A stretch of DNA of 64,000 bases from Microstegium vimineum (taxonomy: Eukaryota > Streptophyta > Magnoliopsida > Poales > Poaceae). Position 1 is the stretch's first letter. Each line of letters opens with the position of its first letter. Position numbers and translations under genes: made by a program. Below are positions 22,415-34,565 of the stretch, piece by piece. The DNA lies in the NCBI GenBank assembly GCA_022036555.1, contig CM039128.1:1488001-1552000 (forward strand), in the 5' to 3' direction. The notes below the pieces were generated by a model. That model made no database searches, had not been told where the DNA came from, and saw only the letters and a program-made list of their open reading frames with translations.

Positions 22415-23019
22415 GCACGTCATAGGATTTTAGACCAGTTAAAACGACTGAAATTATTAATGGTCGGTGCAGCTTTTGTTGACCTGTGGTGGCCAGCAGG
22501 AGTCGACTACACTAAGTCTACAGGTGAACGTAATACACAGCAGTCTTATTTGAGGTTGACACACACAGAGGCCAATTGCAAAGACATTAATTAAAAAGAC
22601 GATGATTAACAAAATAAATATATATAAATTGCAGGTTAGTTGACTCGGTTAGGTCGAGCAGCAGCGGGCAGACAAAGCACTCCGCAATTCTGCATGCACT
22701 CAGGCTCGATCAGGCTGGGCAGTGTGCATGCAGCGTCACTGGCCGCCAGCCGGTCAACGCTTTCTTTCTAGATGGACGACGACGTGTATGTGCATGTGCA
22801 GCAGTGCCGACGTGGAACTAGCCGACAGATGAGAAACTAGCACTACTACGAGCTGAGTCAACGAGCAGTATTCACCGGCGTCAGGAATGGATGAATGCAT
22901 GACGATGAAGAAGAAGACATCATTTTTTTTCTTTATTTCGACCGGTCAGTCACAAACCAAATTTGTGTCAACTTTGGTCGATAACATTTTCAACTTGTAC
23001 ATTATTAGTTTGCGTTCTA
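22415..23019. other. Unassigned intergenic DNA
   Basis: No gene is visible. The region lies between the LINE target repeat and a Stowaway MITE and contains many short, domain-free frames. Confidence 0.4.
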
Positions 23020-23254
23020 CTCCCTCCGTTTTAATTTATATTTCGTTTGACTTTTTTGACCCCAACTTTAACCACTCGTCTTATTCAAAAAATTCGTGCA
23101 AACATAGCCAAATTTAAGTCATTCATTTATACTATTTAATAAATAAGTAAGCCACACCAAAAAAAATAATATTTTACATAAAATTTTGAATAAGACGAGT
23201 GGTCAAACTTAGGGTTGAAAAAGTCAAACGAACTATAATTTAAAACGGATTAAG
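23020..23254. mobile_element. Stowaway-type MITE (235 bp)
   Basis: The left end CTCCCTCCGTTTTAATTTAT and the reverse complement of the right end CTTAATCCGTTTTAAATTAT match well. So do the sub-terminal phrases TTCGTTTGACTTTTT and the central pair ACTCGTCTTATTCAAAA / GAATAAGACGAGTGGTCAAA. TA flanks both ends. This is a well-preserved copy. Confidence 0.9.
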
Positions 23255-23980
23255 TAGAAGAGAGAAAATAGAGGTTTGTTGTTTGCGTTGCTACTTCAGA
23301 TCGATACATAGAAAACTTCATGCCGCCTCCACTTCGATCTTTTCTGATGGGCGGTTTGACCTAGCTAGTCGGCTAGTCCAGTCTCTAATTATGTCACAAA
23401 TTTGTTCGCAAAAAAATTATGTCACAAATTGACCATTACTAGACTAGCAGATGAAATATGCAAACGTATGGATACCGATGTTGCTTCCATTCAAGAATAT
23501 TGTAACGACAATTATAGGGGGTCAATACGGGGTAGCAAACCAGATGTATTATTCATGATATATAAGCATAAGAAATTAAGTACCATGTAGCTAGCATGCA
23601 TTACCCCTCTAAAGAGCTAATTTAGAAAAATCTAAAGTGTGTCAAAAGTATAGTGGCGTTGGGGTGAAAGCATTGCTTGTGATAGTGACAATCAAGGGTG
23701 TCATTCTACCCTTGGGAGGCATCACTATGGCATCCACTATCTCACTTTACCTTTAGTGGATTCTTTAGGTGAAACCGTTATCTTCTTCTATGGCAATCAC
23801 AGTGTCATAATTTCAAACAAAATATTTAGAATGTTGTATTATATAAATAGTTTGGCATACCTTTTCTCAATGTTTCCATATAAAATGTTCAAATGCTGAA
23901 CCATTTTTTAAACAAAACAATGCATTTTATACATAAATAATGTATGTACAATCATAATCTGGCCAACAAACACGGTCAAT
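23255..23980. other. Unassigned intergenic DNA
   Basis: No reading frame with domains and no element termini were found. The sequence is AT-rich and borders the 3' end of the second LINE. Confidence 0.4.
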
Positions 23981-23984
23981 TATA

Positions 23985-25690
23985 TTTTTTTGAAGGAGCA
24001 TGAGGGAGTGAAACCCCCTACTGGAATTTATTGAAAGTGAAAAGTACAAAACGAGTTACAGGGAAAACTAACAGGAGGGTGGGGGGTTCAGGAAACAAAA
24101 AATGTGGTGAAAAACACAAGAAGAATCACTTACAAGAGCCAAGCTATTCTAGATTTGTTATCCATTGATCAATTTGCGGTGAATAACTCTTTTTGTCTCT
24201 CAGCAACAAAAGCTGAAACTCCACTTTGAAATCAATTTTAAGTCTTTGAAGGCTTGGAGCTAACTGTCGAAAAATAACATCATTTCTTGCTTTCCAGATC
24301 ACCCAGCACATTAAGATGAGGATTTTCATGAAGAAGGGCACATGTAGCTGATCTTTGAAGTTCTGGAGAATTTGAAAAGGGCCCTGATTCTGGTCTGGCT
24401 ACAAGTTTATCCAGGCCCAGCATTGTTTAGCAAATGGACAGTTCAGGAGATGGGTGGAAGATTCATCCTCTGTACTGTTACAAAGTACACATCTGTAGTC
24501 TTGTAGAAGCATGTGTTTTCTTCTCAATAATTCCCTGCAACTTAATCTATCCTTCATGAGGAGCCAAAAAAACACCTTGTGCTTCTTCTGACAAGAGCTA
24601 TTCCATAGTCATTTGTATGTTGGATGCAAATTTGAGTGACCGCTGAGATGCTTATAAGCTTTCTGTACTGAATAAGTGTTTGAGTTCCAAATGTACAACC
24701 ACTTATCTGGTGAATCATTCAATTAAATTTCCTACATTTCTTCTTGAAGTTGGATCATTCGTGCATGAGCTTGTTGGGAGAGGGGCAGGTGAAAAAGGTT
24801 GTGGAAAGCGACTGTATCTGATCTCTGGGCAAAATAAATTTGTTTCTTTCTGACAAAAGAAAAGAGCTCTGAAAATTTATGGATGACAGGTTTTGTCCCC
24901 CATAAATCTTCCCAAAGCAAACATGATTTACCATCGTTGACCTTCACTCTAGCCATTCCTTTAAACTTGTCAAACAATTTCAAAATATCTCTCCACCAAA
25001 AGGATCATTTCTTGGCACTTCCAGGCAGCTTCCCATTATCATAGTAAACCTCCCAAACTAAAGAAACCCAGGATATATCCTCTTTATTGAAAAACTTACT
25101 CAAGTATTTAGTCAGCAAGGCTTCATTTTGGGTTTGTAAGTTCAAGACCCCAAGTCCACCCTCATCTTTAGATCTGCAGACCACAGACTAAGCCACTTTT
25201 GACTTTTGCTTGGCATTGATGTCGGCTCCTCTCCATAGGCATACCTTTCTGAATTTATCAATTTGGTCGATCACAGTTTGTTGCAAGAGAAAAGTACTCA
25301 TGCAAAAGGTTGGAAGTGCAGATAAAATTGAGTTGGTTACTTCCGGTCTGCCAGCTTGGTTTAGGAACACCAAAGTTGCAGCTAATCTTCGCTCACATCT
25401 GTTAACAATTGGAGTAAAGTCAATCACTCTTGCCTTTGAAAGACTTAAAGGTAGTCCCAAATATGTGAAAGGCAGGCTACCAATTTCACAGTTGAAAGTT
25501 CTTGCAAGATGGAGCATTTTCTGTTCACTTGTATTAATTGGCACAATCATGGATTTGGAATAATTAACCCTCAACCCTATAGATTCCCCAAAGGTGTTTA
25601 AGAGGGCCTTTAAGGTCCAAAGTTGCCTGCTGCAGGCTTCCATTATCACTAAAGTGCCATCTGCATATATTGATTTAAATAACAAAATAA
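23985..25690 (-). mobile_element. 5'-truncated LINE fragment, different family from the first
   Basis: Only the 3' part of ORF2 remains. The minus-strand frame 25685-25188 starts at the RT catalytic block as YADG (canonical YADD mutated). It continues with GLRVNYSKS, FTYLGLPLSLSK and the thumb/zf-RVT stretches (24983-24732). The tail frame 24341-24144 (VIWKARNDVIF) is the usual LINE C-terminus. The 3' end is marked by a T run at about 23978-23985 on plus. Upstream RT fingers, endonuclease and ORF1 are absent, as expected of an abortive insertion. The 5' edge sits beside a G15 run at 25696-25710. Confidence 0.85.
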
Positions 25691-26996
25691 AACAAGGGGG
25701 GGGGGGGGGGAGGAAAAGTTACCTGCACCTATGGGGACAATGGCTGCCTATTATTGATGGACTGCAACGATTTGTCAAACAGACCATGTGATATGTGAGC
25801 TCGTTTAATCCCGAGTTCACCTTTTTTTTTCCACCTGGCAAGCTGTTTCTCCGCTAAGACTAACATGAAGCTGTAACGGCCCGACATTAATTATTTGGAC
25901 CATGCAGAAGCCCAGTCCTGGCCCAGGCCCTTGTCGACTTCTAGCCCAGCATATATCTTTTTAAGACTTAAAAACTGCATCGCAGTCGCAGTATTGAAAG
26001 GAGATTGGGCCACGTCATCAAAAATAAAAACGTCCGTACGATTGAGATTTGACGGTCCAGGAAAGAGGTGGAGAAAAAAATGGCATGCAGCGACGTCTTT
26101 ATAAAAATAGAAGTTTAGAACCTGTCAGTTGTGTCAAGAGCAATCCAATTAGCTAAATTATTTTGTGCTCTTTGTATCTTCTATTTGCCTGAATGACGAT
26201 ATTGATTTGAGTTGTATTTGTAAACTATTAAAATTAATATGTTATTACAAATGACAAGCAAATATAAGAAAATTTTATGGATTTCCTAGCAAACAATGGG
26301 TGCAACAAAAAATATAATGGCAACATGTTTAGTATTCCTTCGTAATAACATTGCTACCCATTCAAGCCTAACTAAATAGATAGTCCACGATCATTTTAGA
26401 GCAGAATGTTTAATATTTTTTCTTCCATATGTTGAGGTTGAAGAAAAATTAATGACGACGATATTTGTAGACACAAACGTGTACACTATCCGGCGTCTCC
26501 ATCGATAAATATTACACATCAAATTTTCACCGAATACAAATATACAAGTTCCAAATCATTAAATCATCACAGATTTAATTTTAACATACATTAAATATAT
26601 TTCATAAAACAACACTAAATACAAGGAGGCTACTTTGGCGCGACAACGTCGCGCCCCTGTTCTAGTTTGTAGTCTTAATATATAATTTCGTCATGATAAA
26701 GTCAGCATAGCTATTTCGTGAGGAGGCTATCTCCCAAAGGCTAAGGACATGTCCTATTTATCTAGAGAAAATATATGAACACATATAACATGTATAATAA
26801 ACTTATAAATCACAGTTTCCACACCGATTACATGACATTTTATTTCAATTCTAACCTAATTGCATAGATGGCAGTACTGACGTACTGTTATTCACGCATT
26901 CTGTATGAAAGTATATATATATATATGATCGAGCATACTGCATATACATAAATAAATGTTTGTATTCCCGAGATGAGGCAACGAGTTCGAACTTGA
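25691..26996. other. Unassigned intergenic DNA downstream of the second PLA1 gene
   Basis: It contains a G15 homopolymer (25696-25710), a GC-rich patch near 25870-25950 (GGCCCGACATTAATT, CCCAGTCCTGGCCCAGGCCC) and AT-rich DNA thereafter. No gene is supported. Confidence 0.4.
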
Positions 26997-29313
26997 CTAG
27001 ACTTGCTTGAAGTCCTGGAGCGTCCAGTGGCCGTCGGCGCCGCGAACCATGCCCTTGTGCTGAGCCGCCCACCACTCCGCCGGCACCGGATACTCGTCCT
27101 TGAGAGCGTCGACGCGCTTGTTCACGAGCGCCACGTCGCGGTCCACCTCCAGCTTAAACCCACCGGCGCTGCCCTGCTCGCCGGCGACGCCGTGCAGGTA
27201 GCACTCGAGGTTGTGGAGCGTCCCCAGCGTCCCCGGGTGGCGGAGGTACGGCGACTTGGCCGTGGCGATGGGCAGCTGCACGGCCACGTCGAAGTAGCCG
27301 ATGGGTGGGTACGTGGGCACGATGTCGCCGGCGTTCTTCACGTGGAGCGCCCTGAGGTCGTGGAACGACCGGAAGGCCTCCCTGAAGTTGAAGTTCCCGA
27401 CGTGCGGGCTCGCGAACACGACCGCCGTCACCGGACATGGCGGCTGGGAGGAGTTGGCGGGGGCGTTCACGCCGTTGGCGACGATGTCGACGGCGTTCAG
27501 GGTAGCGAGTGACGCGCCGAGGCTGTGGCCGGTGATGGTGATGCTCGTCTCCTCGTCCTTGTGTAACTCCATCAGCCTCCTCACCTCCTCAAGAACCTGT
27601 TATATGTATGGTATATAGTTTTTTTTAAGAATGGAACCTCTTATTTAATTGAATTCACATATATATATATATATATCTTAAAATTAATTCGGAGTCAGGT
27701 TAAAAGGAATTGTGAAGATCACTTTTTGTTTTTTGAGAAAAAATTGTGAGAATCACTTATATTAGTTATTGCCAATTCAAAAACTAGGAACATTCATCCG
27801 CAACAAGAATTATTGTACAATGAACATGTTAACCTCCCCATTGCTAATTATTATTCTAGACGCTAACTCGATTTGTTGGGGGAAGGTATGTAGAGGTCTC
27901 ACGCTTTAATGCCTTCTTGCTGACTCTTTTAAATTCATTTTTGTTGTACAACATTTTCTGTGCTATAAATATTAATGTACAAAATACTATCAAGTTTTAT
28001 AAGTTTTTTTAGCTAGGTTAAACTAAGAATTTTTTTCATTCTATCGTTAAATTGCAAATTTAATTTGTGCATTTCATCTAAAACAAGGTATATTTCTGCA
28101 TGCATGTTAGTTTAAAAATCATTTGAATTAATATAAAGTTTATTTAAATTATATTATGTGATTAAATTTGAATATAACTCGAACTGATACACAGTATGCA
28201 TAGAGTATAATCCAAATAAACAAAACCCTAATATACTATTAACTTGATCTAGATCAAAACTCAACTACATGAAGCCCTCTTCCCTCCCCTCACTCCACCC
28301 TATATTTCCCCCTTCAATTCTCTTGGTCCATGCACATAGTTTGGGTTGTGGCCCAATGTCCAACTAGTCTGTCAAACACACCTCACTCTGCTCCGCCTCC
28401 ATCTTACTGACCGCTTGGGTCCATCGGCCAGTGACTCTTTGATTCTGTTTTTGAAATATGTTGATGAGCCAAAACTTGTAGGGGCACTAATAGTTTAATT
28501 ATATTTGAGGTCCTCTATATGTCTTTACGAGCCCTGCCCAAGAAAAGGGATGTAGTTTTAAGGCCATGACCCTAGCTTTTGTACCTTAGTAGCAAGCTTT
28601 TTCACTATCTATTGAGATGGATATACTCTATGTGTGAGATGAGAGATTGCATCTAAATGCAAACTATGTTAGCGTTCTAGCTAGATTTGAACTGTAAAGC
28701 CTATCTTATTAGACAAGATCGAACTAGTTTATAAGTATGTAACAATGTGATGAGAATTGATTCAAAACTTGTGCATATTTCCAATATAAACTTATATTTC
28801 GATGATGCATTGAAAGGAGAACAATGTCTTTTTGTGGACGAGTTACGTTGTGGCGGTGCAAGTTGGAGACCCTAAGCCATTTTGTAAAACATATAACTTT
28901 TTGAACTAGAGAGGAGATGTAGAGGCTCTTAGCTCAAAAAGATCTATTTTTGGGTGGTAACATATAATGAACTATAGGTCAGGTAAGGTGCGTGTACGTG
29001 CATTCTTAGGGATGAGTTGTGAGTATATGCATGAGTGCATGTATTGTGATTTCGTAAAAAGAATACCAGGTCATAAAAAACTAATAGTGGTACTCTTGGT
29101 CCCAAACCGAGTTGTGAAAGGATGGTTCGAACCCACGATGAACTACGTACTTGTGTCAATCAGATCCATAGAATTTTAGACTTTATATTTAGGAACTTAA
29201 ACTAGCACCACAATGAACAGGTAGGTCCAAACCGGTACTATATTGGAAACTTGTGTTTTTTTGTTCTTGTGTTCATCCACCAGTTGCTAATTATGTTATA
29301 TTGCAATATATGC

Positions 29314-29378
<65 letters not shown>

Positions 29379-29856
29379 TTTCATCAATCAAACAATTCAA
29401 CTACCCGATGCATGGTTAAATAAATAGTGAACAAAAATATTAGTTGCAGGTCCGAATATATATATAGTTACTTGAAGAAATAAACAAAACAGTAGCAGTG
29501 TAGTTGACGTTGTGAAAGGTCATTTTACTAGGTCTACCGGAGAATATATATTATACTCTCTTTGTTATAAAATAGAAGTCATTCTTACTTCTTGAGCAGT
29601 CAGTTTTTTTTAAAACTTTGACCAATTATAAAGAAAATAATAATAATATTTATATGATATAATTAGTATCATTAGATAGATTGTTGAGTATATTTTCATA
29701 ATAAATTTATTTGAAAATATAAATGTTACACTTATTTTTTACAAACACAGTCAAAATATATTGAGAAAGCATGATTGTCATTTTACAAACACGATGAGTA
29801 TACTTAAGTTTAACTTGCACGCATCACATAACATCATTTATTATAGGATGGAGGGG

Positions 29857-29911
<55 letters not shown>

Positions 29912-32685
29912 CGACAACATAACTATCATTTTCGGTTGTCTAATGAGAGATGCAGGGCTAATTTTTCTTCTATGGTAGTAAGTAGTACTAATTAATGACG
30001 AGAAGTTGACACCAAATCTGCCATTTATTTATTTTTTCACACAAAAAAAGTAGTGGCCATTATTTATTTTGACAGCCCGTCCGTCTCGATCTGGATATTA
30101 GGTATGCATTATTATATTGGTGATCAATATCCTCTTGTTGTAGTTGACATCAGCCGAAATGCTCTTTGGCCTACTGTTGTGACTTCTTGAGTATTTCTTT
30201 TTTCTTAACAAGAATGATACCCTATGCATCGTTGCGTGCGGGATTTTCTTCGACGTATAATGTGATATCAGGAGCAGGTTTAGCGGTGTGGGACGGAGCG
30301 AGGGAGGGCTCTCAGATCTCTTCCAAGATTGAATAAACTCTAGTCGTGACTTCCCTGGCCGTGTGTTGGAGTGTGCAGTGATGGAGGCATGACTGTGAGT
30401 GGATCGATTTGGATGCCTATATCAACGAAGGGTTGAGATTGTCCACATAGCGATTCAAGTGGTCATTTATATGAAGTTATGAAACTTGAGGAAAATGAAG
30501 AGGAAACTAGAGTCCTTTACCTGTATACCCCCGACACTTGATGTATTTTTACTGTAGAAACTTTCTGTATAAACATACAATATTACATACCTACTGCATA
30601 GATATACTCACAAGGATTCCAAAACATCTCTTCATTTTTATTTTTTTATTTTTTCTATGTATTACTATGCATTTTAGAAGTTTTATTGATCTGAAGGGCA
30701 ACAAGGTAATTTTCCCACCCCGGTCCCACATTAACGTCCAAAACATAACAGTATACCGACGGAAGGGCATATGAGTAACGAAAAGTTGACGCGAGGATAT
30801 ACAAGTGAGAACAAACTTTTCAGGGGTATGTAGAGACCGCCATTTTTTCAGGGATATGTACAGGCCTCTTGTATCATCCTTGTTTAGAACAATAAGTGCT
30901 TCAACGACTTCTGGAAGAGGAAGAGTTCAACCATTGCTGGTGGAAGAGGATGTGGTGATAGTGTCTTAATTTAGAGCTTAATGCATTGCTTGTCATTGGA
31001 TTTGCTGGGGAGACAGAACGTTGAGTGAATGGTAAAATTTGTACTCTCTATCCCCGAATTGAATCAATTCGTAAAATTCATGTCAGTCAAATTTTGTAAA
31101 GTTTGACTAACTTTATAGAAAAGAGTAGCAATATCTATGACATAAAATGAACATATTATGAAAATACATGTTATGTTAAATCTAATAAATAATACTAATT
31201 TAATTTGATATCATAAAATTTTAATGTGTCTTTATAGAAATTCGATCAAAGTTCAAAAAATTTGACTTAGCAATCTATATTTATCGAGATGGAGGGGATA
31301 GCGTGATGTAATGAGCAGTGCTTTAGATTAGTTGATGACATATGGATCATTGTGGGATTTTAGATCAAATTGGTAATGAAGATTAGCTTTATGAATTTAT
31401 AAATTTACTATCAAAGAGAAACATAGCTTACTATATAGTGGTGTTAGCATGTTTTTTCGCAAAAAAACATAAAACAAAATGTACCATTAATTTGCCTTGT
31501 ATAAGCCACACTTTAATGTGTGCTTGTATATATGAGTCCTATTAGATTCCTTTATAATCTTCTCTTAATATAAGGATATGTAACTCTTCGTGTTAGAAAA
31601 AAAAATGTAGTGGGTGATATGTAACTCAACCAAGCTAGTTAGGGTTTGTAGCATGCATATTTTTTTTTGTGTGATTACATAATATAACTCAGACACTTCT
31701 AATATACACTCACTCGATCACCTTTATGAACACACGCACGTAAATTTTACCTCGCCTACATTTGTGAATTTAAGTTCGATAAAAAACAGCTTTGCATGAC
31801 AGGATATTTGGACAATTTGAACAAGTCCAAATTAAATAAACCGATAGGTAATTCTCAGTTGCAGAACAAATACAAAACATTATTAATTGGTGTGTGTGTG
31901 TATGTGTGTGTGTGTTTGCCTTATTAAAGTTTGCCTGCATGTTGTTTGGTCTAAAATATCTGTCGTAGGTTCAAAGTTAGATACACACATGCATATTGTT
32001 CTGGATAGGAACTAGCTAGCAGACGATCGAGACAAAGCATTATGAATAATTGTTGAGAAGATGTTGACTGCATGCTTGCCTGGTCTCTTGCGCTGGTCTT
32101 GTTGAACTTGGAGTTGGCGTTTCTGGACGTGTACACGGACAGGAACCCCTTGTGCACCAAGGCGAGGGGATGCGCCGTCGCCGCCGTGCCGAGCACCGGT
32201 GCGGCGGACGTGGGCAAGAAGTCGAAGTCGTTGACCCACTCCAGGTTCCGAATCGTCCCGCGCCACGCCACCACGACGTCGCGCCGCCCGAGCCTGGCGG
32301 CGCCGTCGTCGGTGGCTACCGCGACGTACCCCATCCAGTTGGACTCCCTGCTCCACGCGGCGTCCTCCAGCGCCGGCAGCGGTCGGAACATGAACGCGTC
32401 GGGCACCGGCATCGACGACGTGGCGTACACGAACTTGGTGACAGCGTAGTCGGCCGCCGCGGCGGCGCCCGAGGCGGCAAGCAGGTCGGCGCGGCCGTGC
32501 ATGCACGCGCCGGCGTGCGGCGACCGCTTCTCACGGTTGAACCCGTCGTAGGTGGCCTGCGCGAGCTCGCCGTAGGCGATGATGGACCGGCGGAGGTCTG
32601 CGTCCAGTGGGTCCAGGAGACCCTTCCACGAGTTCTTGCCATGGAGCTCGCGCCACCGGCTGGCTATGCTTCGTAGTGCCGACAT
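26997..32685 (-). CDS. Class II phospholipase A1, two exons
   Basis: Exon 1 (32685-32080, 202 codons) and exon 2 (27596-26997, 199 codons plus TAG) join in phase 0 to give about 401 residues. Exon 1 carries WRELHGKNSWKGLLDPLD, YVAVATDDGAARLGRRDVVV and ends SARDQ. Exon 2 begins VLEEVRRLMELHKDEE. It holds the lipase motif GHSLG (Ser227), NAGDIVP (Asp293) and HNLECYLH (His330/337). The junction matches the uninterrupted sister gene at 4.2-5.4 kb (SARDQVFEEVRRL), which fixes the splice sites. The donor is GC (CAG then GCAAGC) and the acceptor AACAG, so this is a GC-AG intron. The enzyme should hydrolyse sn-1 acyl esters of phospholipids in the cytosol; no transit peptide is present. The C-terminal 60 residues are nearly identical to the sister. 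No frame lesion is seen, so this is the likeliest functional PLA1 here. Confidence 0.9.
29319..29375. repeat. (TA)n microsatellite in the PLA1 intron
   Basis: This is an uninterrupted TA dinucleotide run of about 57 bp. It can form cruciforms and is expected to be length-polymorphic. Confidence 0.95.
29556..29860. mobile_element. Stowaway-like MITE in the PLA1 intron
   Basis: The left end CTCTCTTTGTTATAAAATAG follows TA; the right end TTTATTATAGGATGGAGGGG is its inverted counterpart. The interior has the usual ATAATTAGTATCATTAGAT-type sequence. The right flank runs directly into a (TA)n tract. Confidence 0.65.
29861..29909. repeat. (TA)n microsatellite abutting a MITE
   Basis: A TA run of about 49 bp directly follows the MITE right end, suggesting that slippage expanded the TA target dinucleotide. 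Confidence 0.9.
31044..31298. mobile_element. Stowaway-like MITE in the PLA1 intron
   Basis: The left end CTCTCTATCCCCGAATTGAA and right end TTATCGAGATGGAGGGGA are inverted relatives with TA on both sides (31042-31043, 31299-31300). The element is 255 bp long and non-coding. Confidence 0.7.
31889..31916. repeat. (GT)n microsatellite
   Basis: An alternating GTGTGTGTGTGTATGTGTGT tract with one TA interruption lies just inside the intron of the PLA1 gene. Confidence 0.85.
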
Positions 32686-32798
32686 CGTGTCGTCGATCGA
32701 CGGTGAGGATCGGATGCACTTTGTTATTGGCGCGCTGCCGTTGGTTTCTTACAGGAACGAACTAACACACGACGTGGGCTATAGCTAAGCTACTCTTC

Positions 32799-32806
32799 TT
32801 TATATA
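32799..32806 (-). promoter_or_regulatory. TATA box of the second PLA1-II gene
   Basis: The minus strand reads TATATAAA about 115 bp upstream of the ATG at 32685, the same spacing as the sister gene, although the surrounding upstream sequence is not obviously shared with it. Confidence 0.75.
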
Positions 32807-32829
32807 GCAAGCACTACTCCAAGTTCTTC

Positions 32830-33727
32830 GACCTTTTCAACCGTACTACTGTATAACTTATTTCTCTTTCACACAACACTATTAAATAGCCATAATCAGT
32901 CGCATAAATCATCAACCAAACAAACCTACTTAACTATTCATTTGTTGGATCATCAACGTCAATGTAACTCTCTGTCTAAAACAGACTATATAGAATGGCA
33001 AAAGGTTGTTTGAACGTACAATTTATATATCTGTCGACAAAAATTACTACCTCGATCTCTCTTTGAATAATAGAAGGTATCACAAAAATTATAAGTAATA
33101 ACAAATATTATGTGGTAAAGGAAAAAATGAGACACGTGTATGTAGTTAACCCTTCTTAATGGCAGGAAGATGCTGTGATTTATCATACTTGAATGAACGA
33201 TATGGTCAGTATGCACACAGATGCTGACCTTAGCACCATGTTTTAGGTAGGTCCAAACTCCAAACTGGTGTTTTTTTTTTTTAATTTTGTTGCTCCTATG
33301 TTCTTCTATTAGTTGCAAATTATGTTGTACTTATTGCAATATGTCATATTTATATATGTAGGATCACTTTCATTGATTCAACAACTACCCAAGTGGATTA
33401 GACAAATATATATAATGAACAAATATTAGTTGAAGGTCGTCGACTACACTTAAAGAAATAAACAAAACGTGTATTTGACGTTGTCAAGGCCTCAAGGGTG
33501 TACTATAGCTATAGTATAGTACGTAGGTCGGCCGGGAAATACATGCATACGTGGCGACAACACAATTATCTATTTATGTATGGCTACTAGTTTCACTAGT
33601 AGTTTTATGAGCAAATTTCTAGGTGAAGCTAAGTCGTCGTCTCAACGGAGTAGCAGTTTATGAAGTTATTTATTTATTATCACTAGTAAATGTGTCCGTG
33701 CATGCAATGAGAGAAAAAAACGTAACG
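32830..33727. other. Upstream AT-rich DNA
   Basis: No gene is seen. The segments at 33290-33420 (TTAGTTGCAAATTATGTTGTA, GATCACTTTCATTGATT) resemble 29280-29410 inside the intron of the same gene (CAGTTGCTAATTATGTTATA, ATCACTTTCATCAATC). The two are therefore ancient duplicates about 4 kb apart, both followed by ACAAATATTAGTTG.AGGTC. Confidence 0.5.
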
Positions 33728-33730
33728 TTA

Positions 33731-34565
33731 CACTAGTACAAAATTGATTTTGTGAGACACCACCCAAAACTTAACGGACGCGGGCATAAAATCCAACCGT
33801 CTCAAAAACCCGGACTATTAACCAAGGCGGACATTTTTATTTACCGAGGCGGTCACATTTGTCCGCCTCATAAAATCGATTTACGGAGGCGGTTATTTAT
33901 AACAAGCACGCCTCCAAAAACACCCCTATTTACGGAGGCGGGCCTATTACGAAGGCCCGTCTCGGTTAATATGGCCGAGGCCCAAACAAGCCCAGCCACA
34001 ACCCGTTAGCCTTCTCACGTATATAAGCAGGAGTTAGGGTTAGGGTTTCGACCCCCATCCCATCCCACCCCTCCCCTCCCCCAGTCGCCCCTCTCCCCGG
34101 CGGCGCCCAACCCGGCCCCTGCGCCCCTGCCCTCCTCTCCTCCCTTCTCTCCCCGGCGGCGACCCTGCCCTCGACGGCGCGGGCCTCTCCCCTCGGCGCA
34201 CGGCGGCGCAGGCGCGGGCGCGGCCCAACGCCGCCCTCCCCCCTCCCCCTCCCCCTCCCCCTCGGCGCACGGCGGCGCGGGCGCGGCCCAGCGCCGCCCT
34301 CCCCCCTCGGCGCACGGCCGCACGGGCGTGGCCCGGCGGCGTGGCCTGCAAGGATCCCGGATGTCGGATCCGTCGACGGTGGCGGCGGCAGCTGATCCTG
34401 TGGTTGGGCTCGGTGGGATTATCCATGGGTTTCCTTTTTTGTTTTTTTATTCCCATTAATGGAGGCGGGCGTTGTGACCGCCTTGGTTAATCGTGCGATT
34501 AACCGAGGCCTTTCATTGGAGGCGGTCGTGTTTGCCCGCCTCCAATAATGAATTTTGTACTAGTG
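33731..34565. mobile_element. Non-autonomous CACTA transposon (835 bp)
   Basis: The termini are CACTAGTACAAAATTGATTT and, on the reverse strand of the right end, CACTAGTACAAAATTCATTA. TTA target repeats flank it (33728-33730, 34566-34568). Sub-terminal regions hold many GGAGGCGG / CCGCCTC motifs, as expected of En/Spm transposase-binding repeats. The middle (34020-34400) is very GC-rich and starts with TATATAAG followed by a telo-box-like TTAGGGTTAGGGTTT, resembling a captured promoter and 5' UTR. Open frames over the GC-rich core are low-complexity Arg/Gly/Ala and are not proposed as genes. Confidence 0.92.

Larger units (their letters stand above)
27597..32079 (-). other. 4.5-kb GC-AG intron of the PLA1-II gene
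   Basis: Bounded by GCAAGC on the donor side and AACAG on the acceptor side, this 4483-nt intron holds two long (TA)n tracts (29319-29375 and 29861-29909), two Stowaway-like MITEs and a (GT)n run near 31889-31914. There are no exon-like frames inside. The sister gene has no intron at this codon. Confidence 0.8.

Noticed and set aside
26997..32685. Two separate PLA1 genes, one N-terminal and one C-terminal
   Set aside because: The halves are complementary with no overlap, join in phase 0 at the codon predicted by the sister gene, and have usable GC donor and AG acceptor sites.
34015..34456. Long Arg/Gly/Ala/Pro-rich open frames over the GC-rich core of the CACTA element
   Set aside because: Composition is dictated by CGG/GCG repeats, frames overlap each other, and no domain or start context is present.
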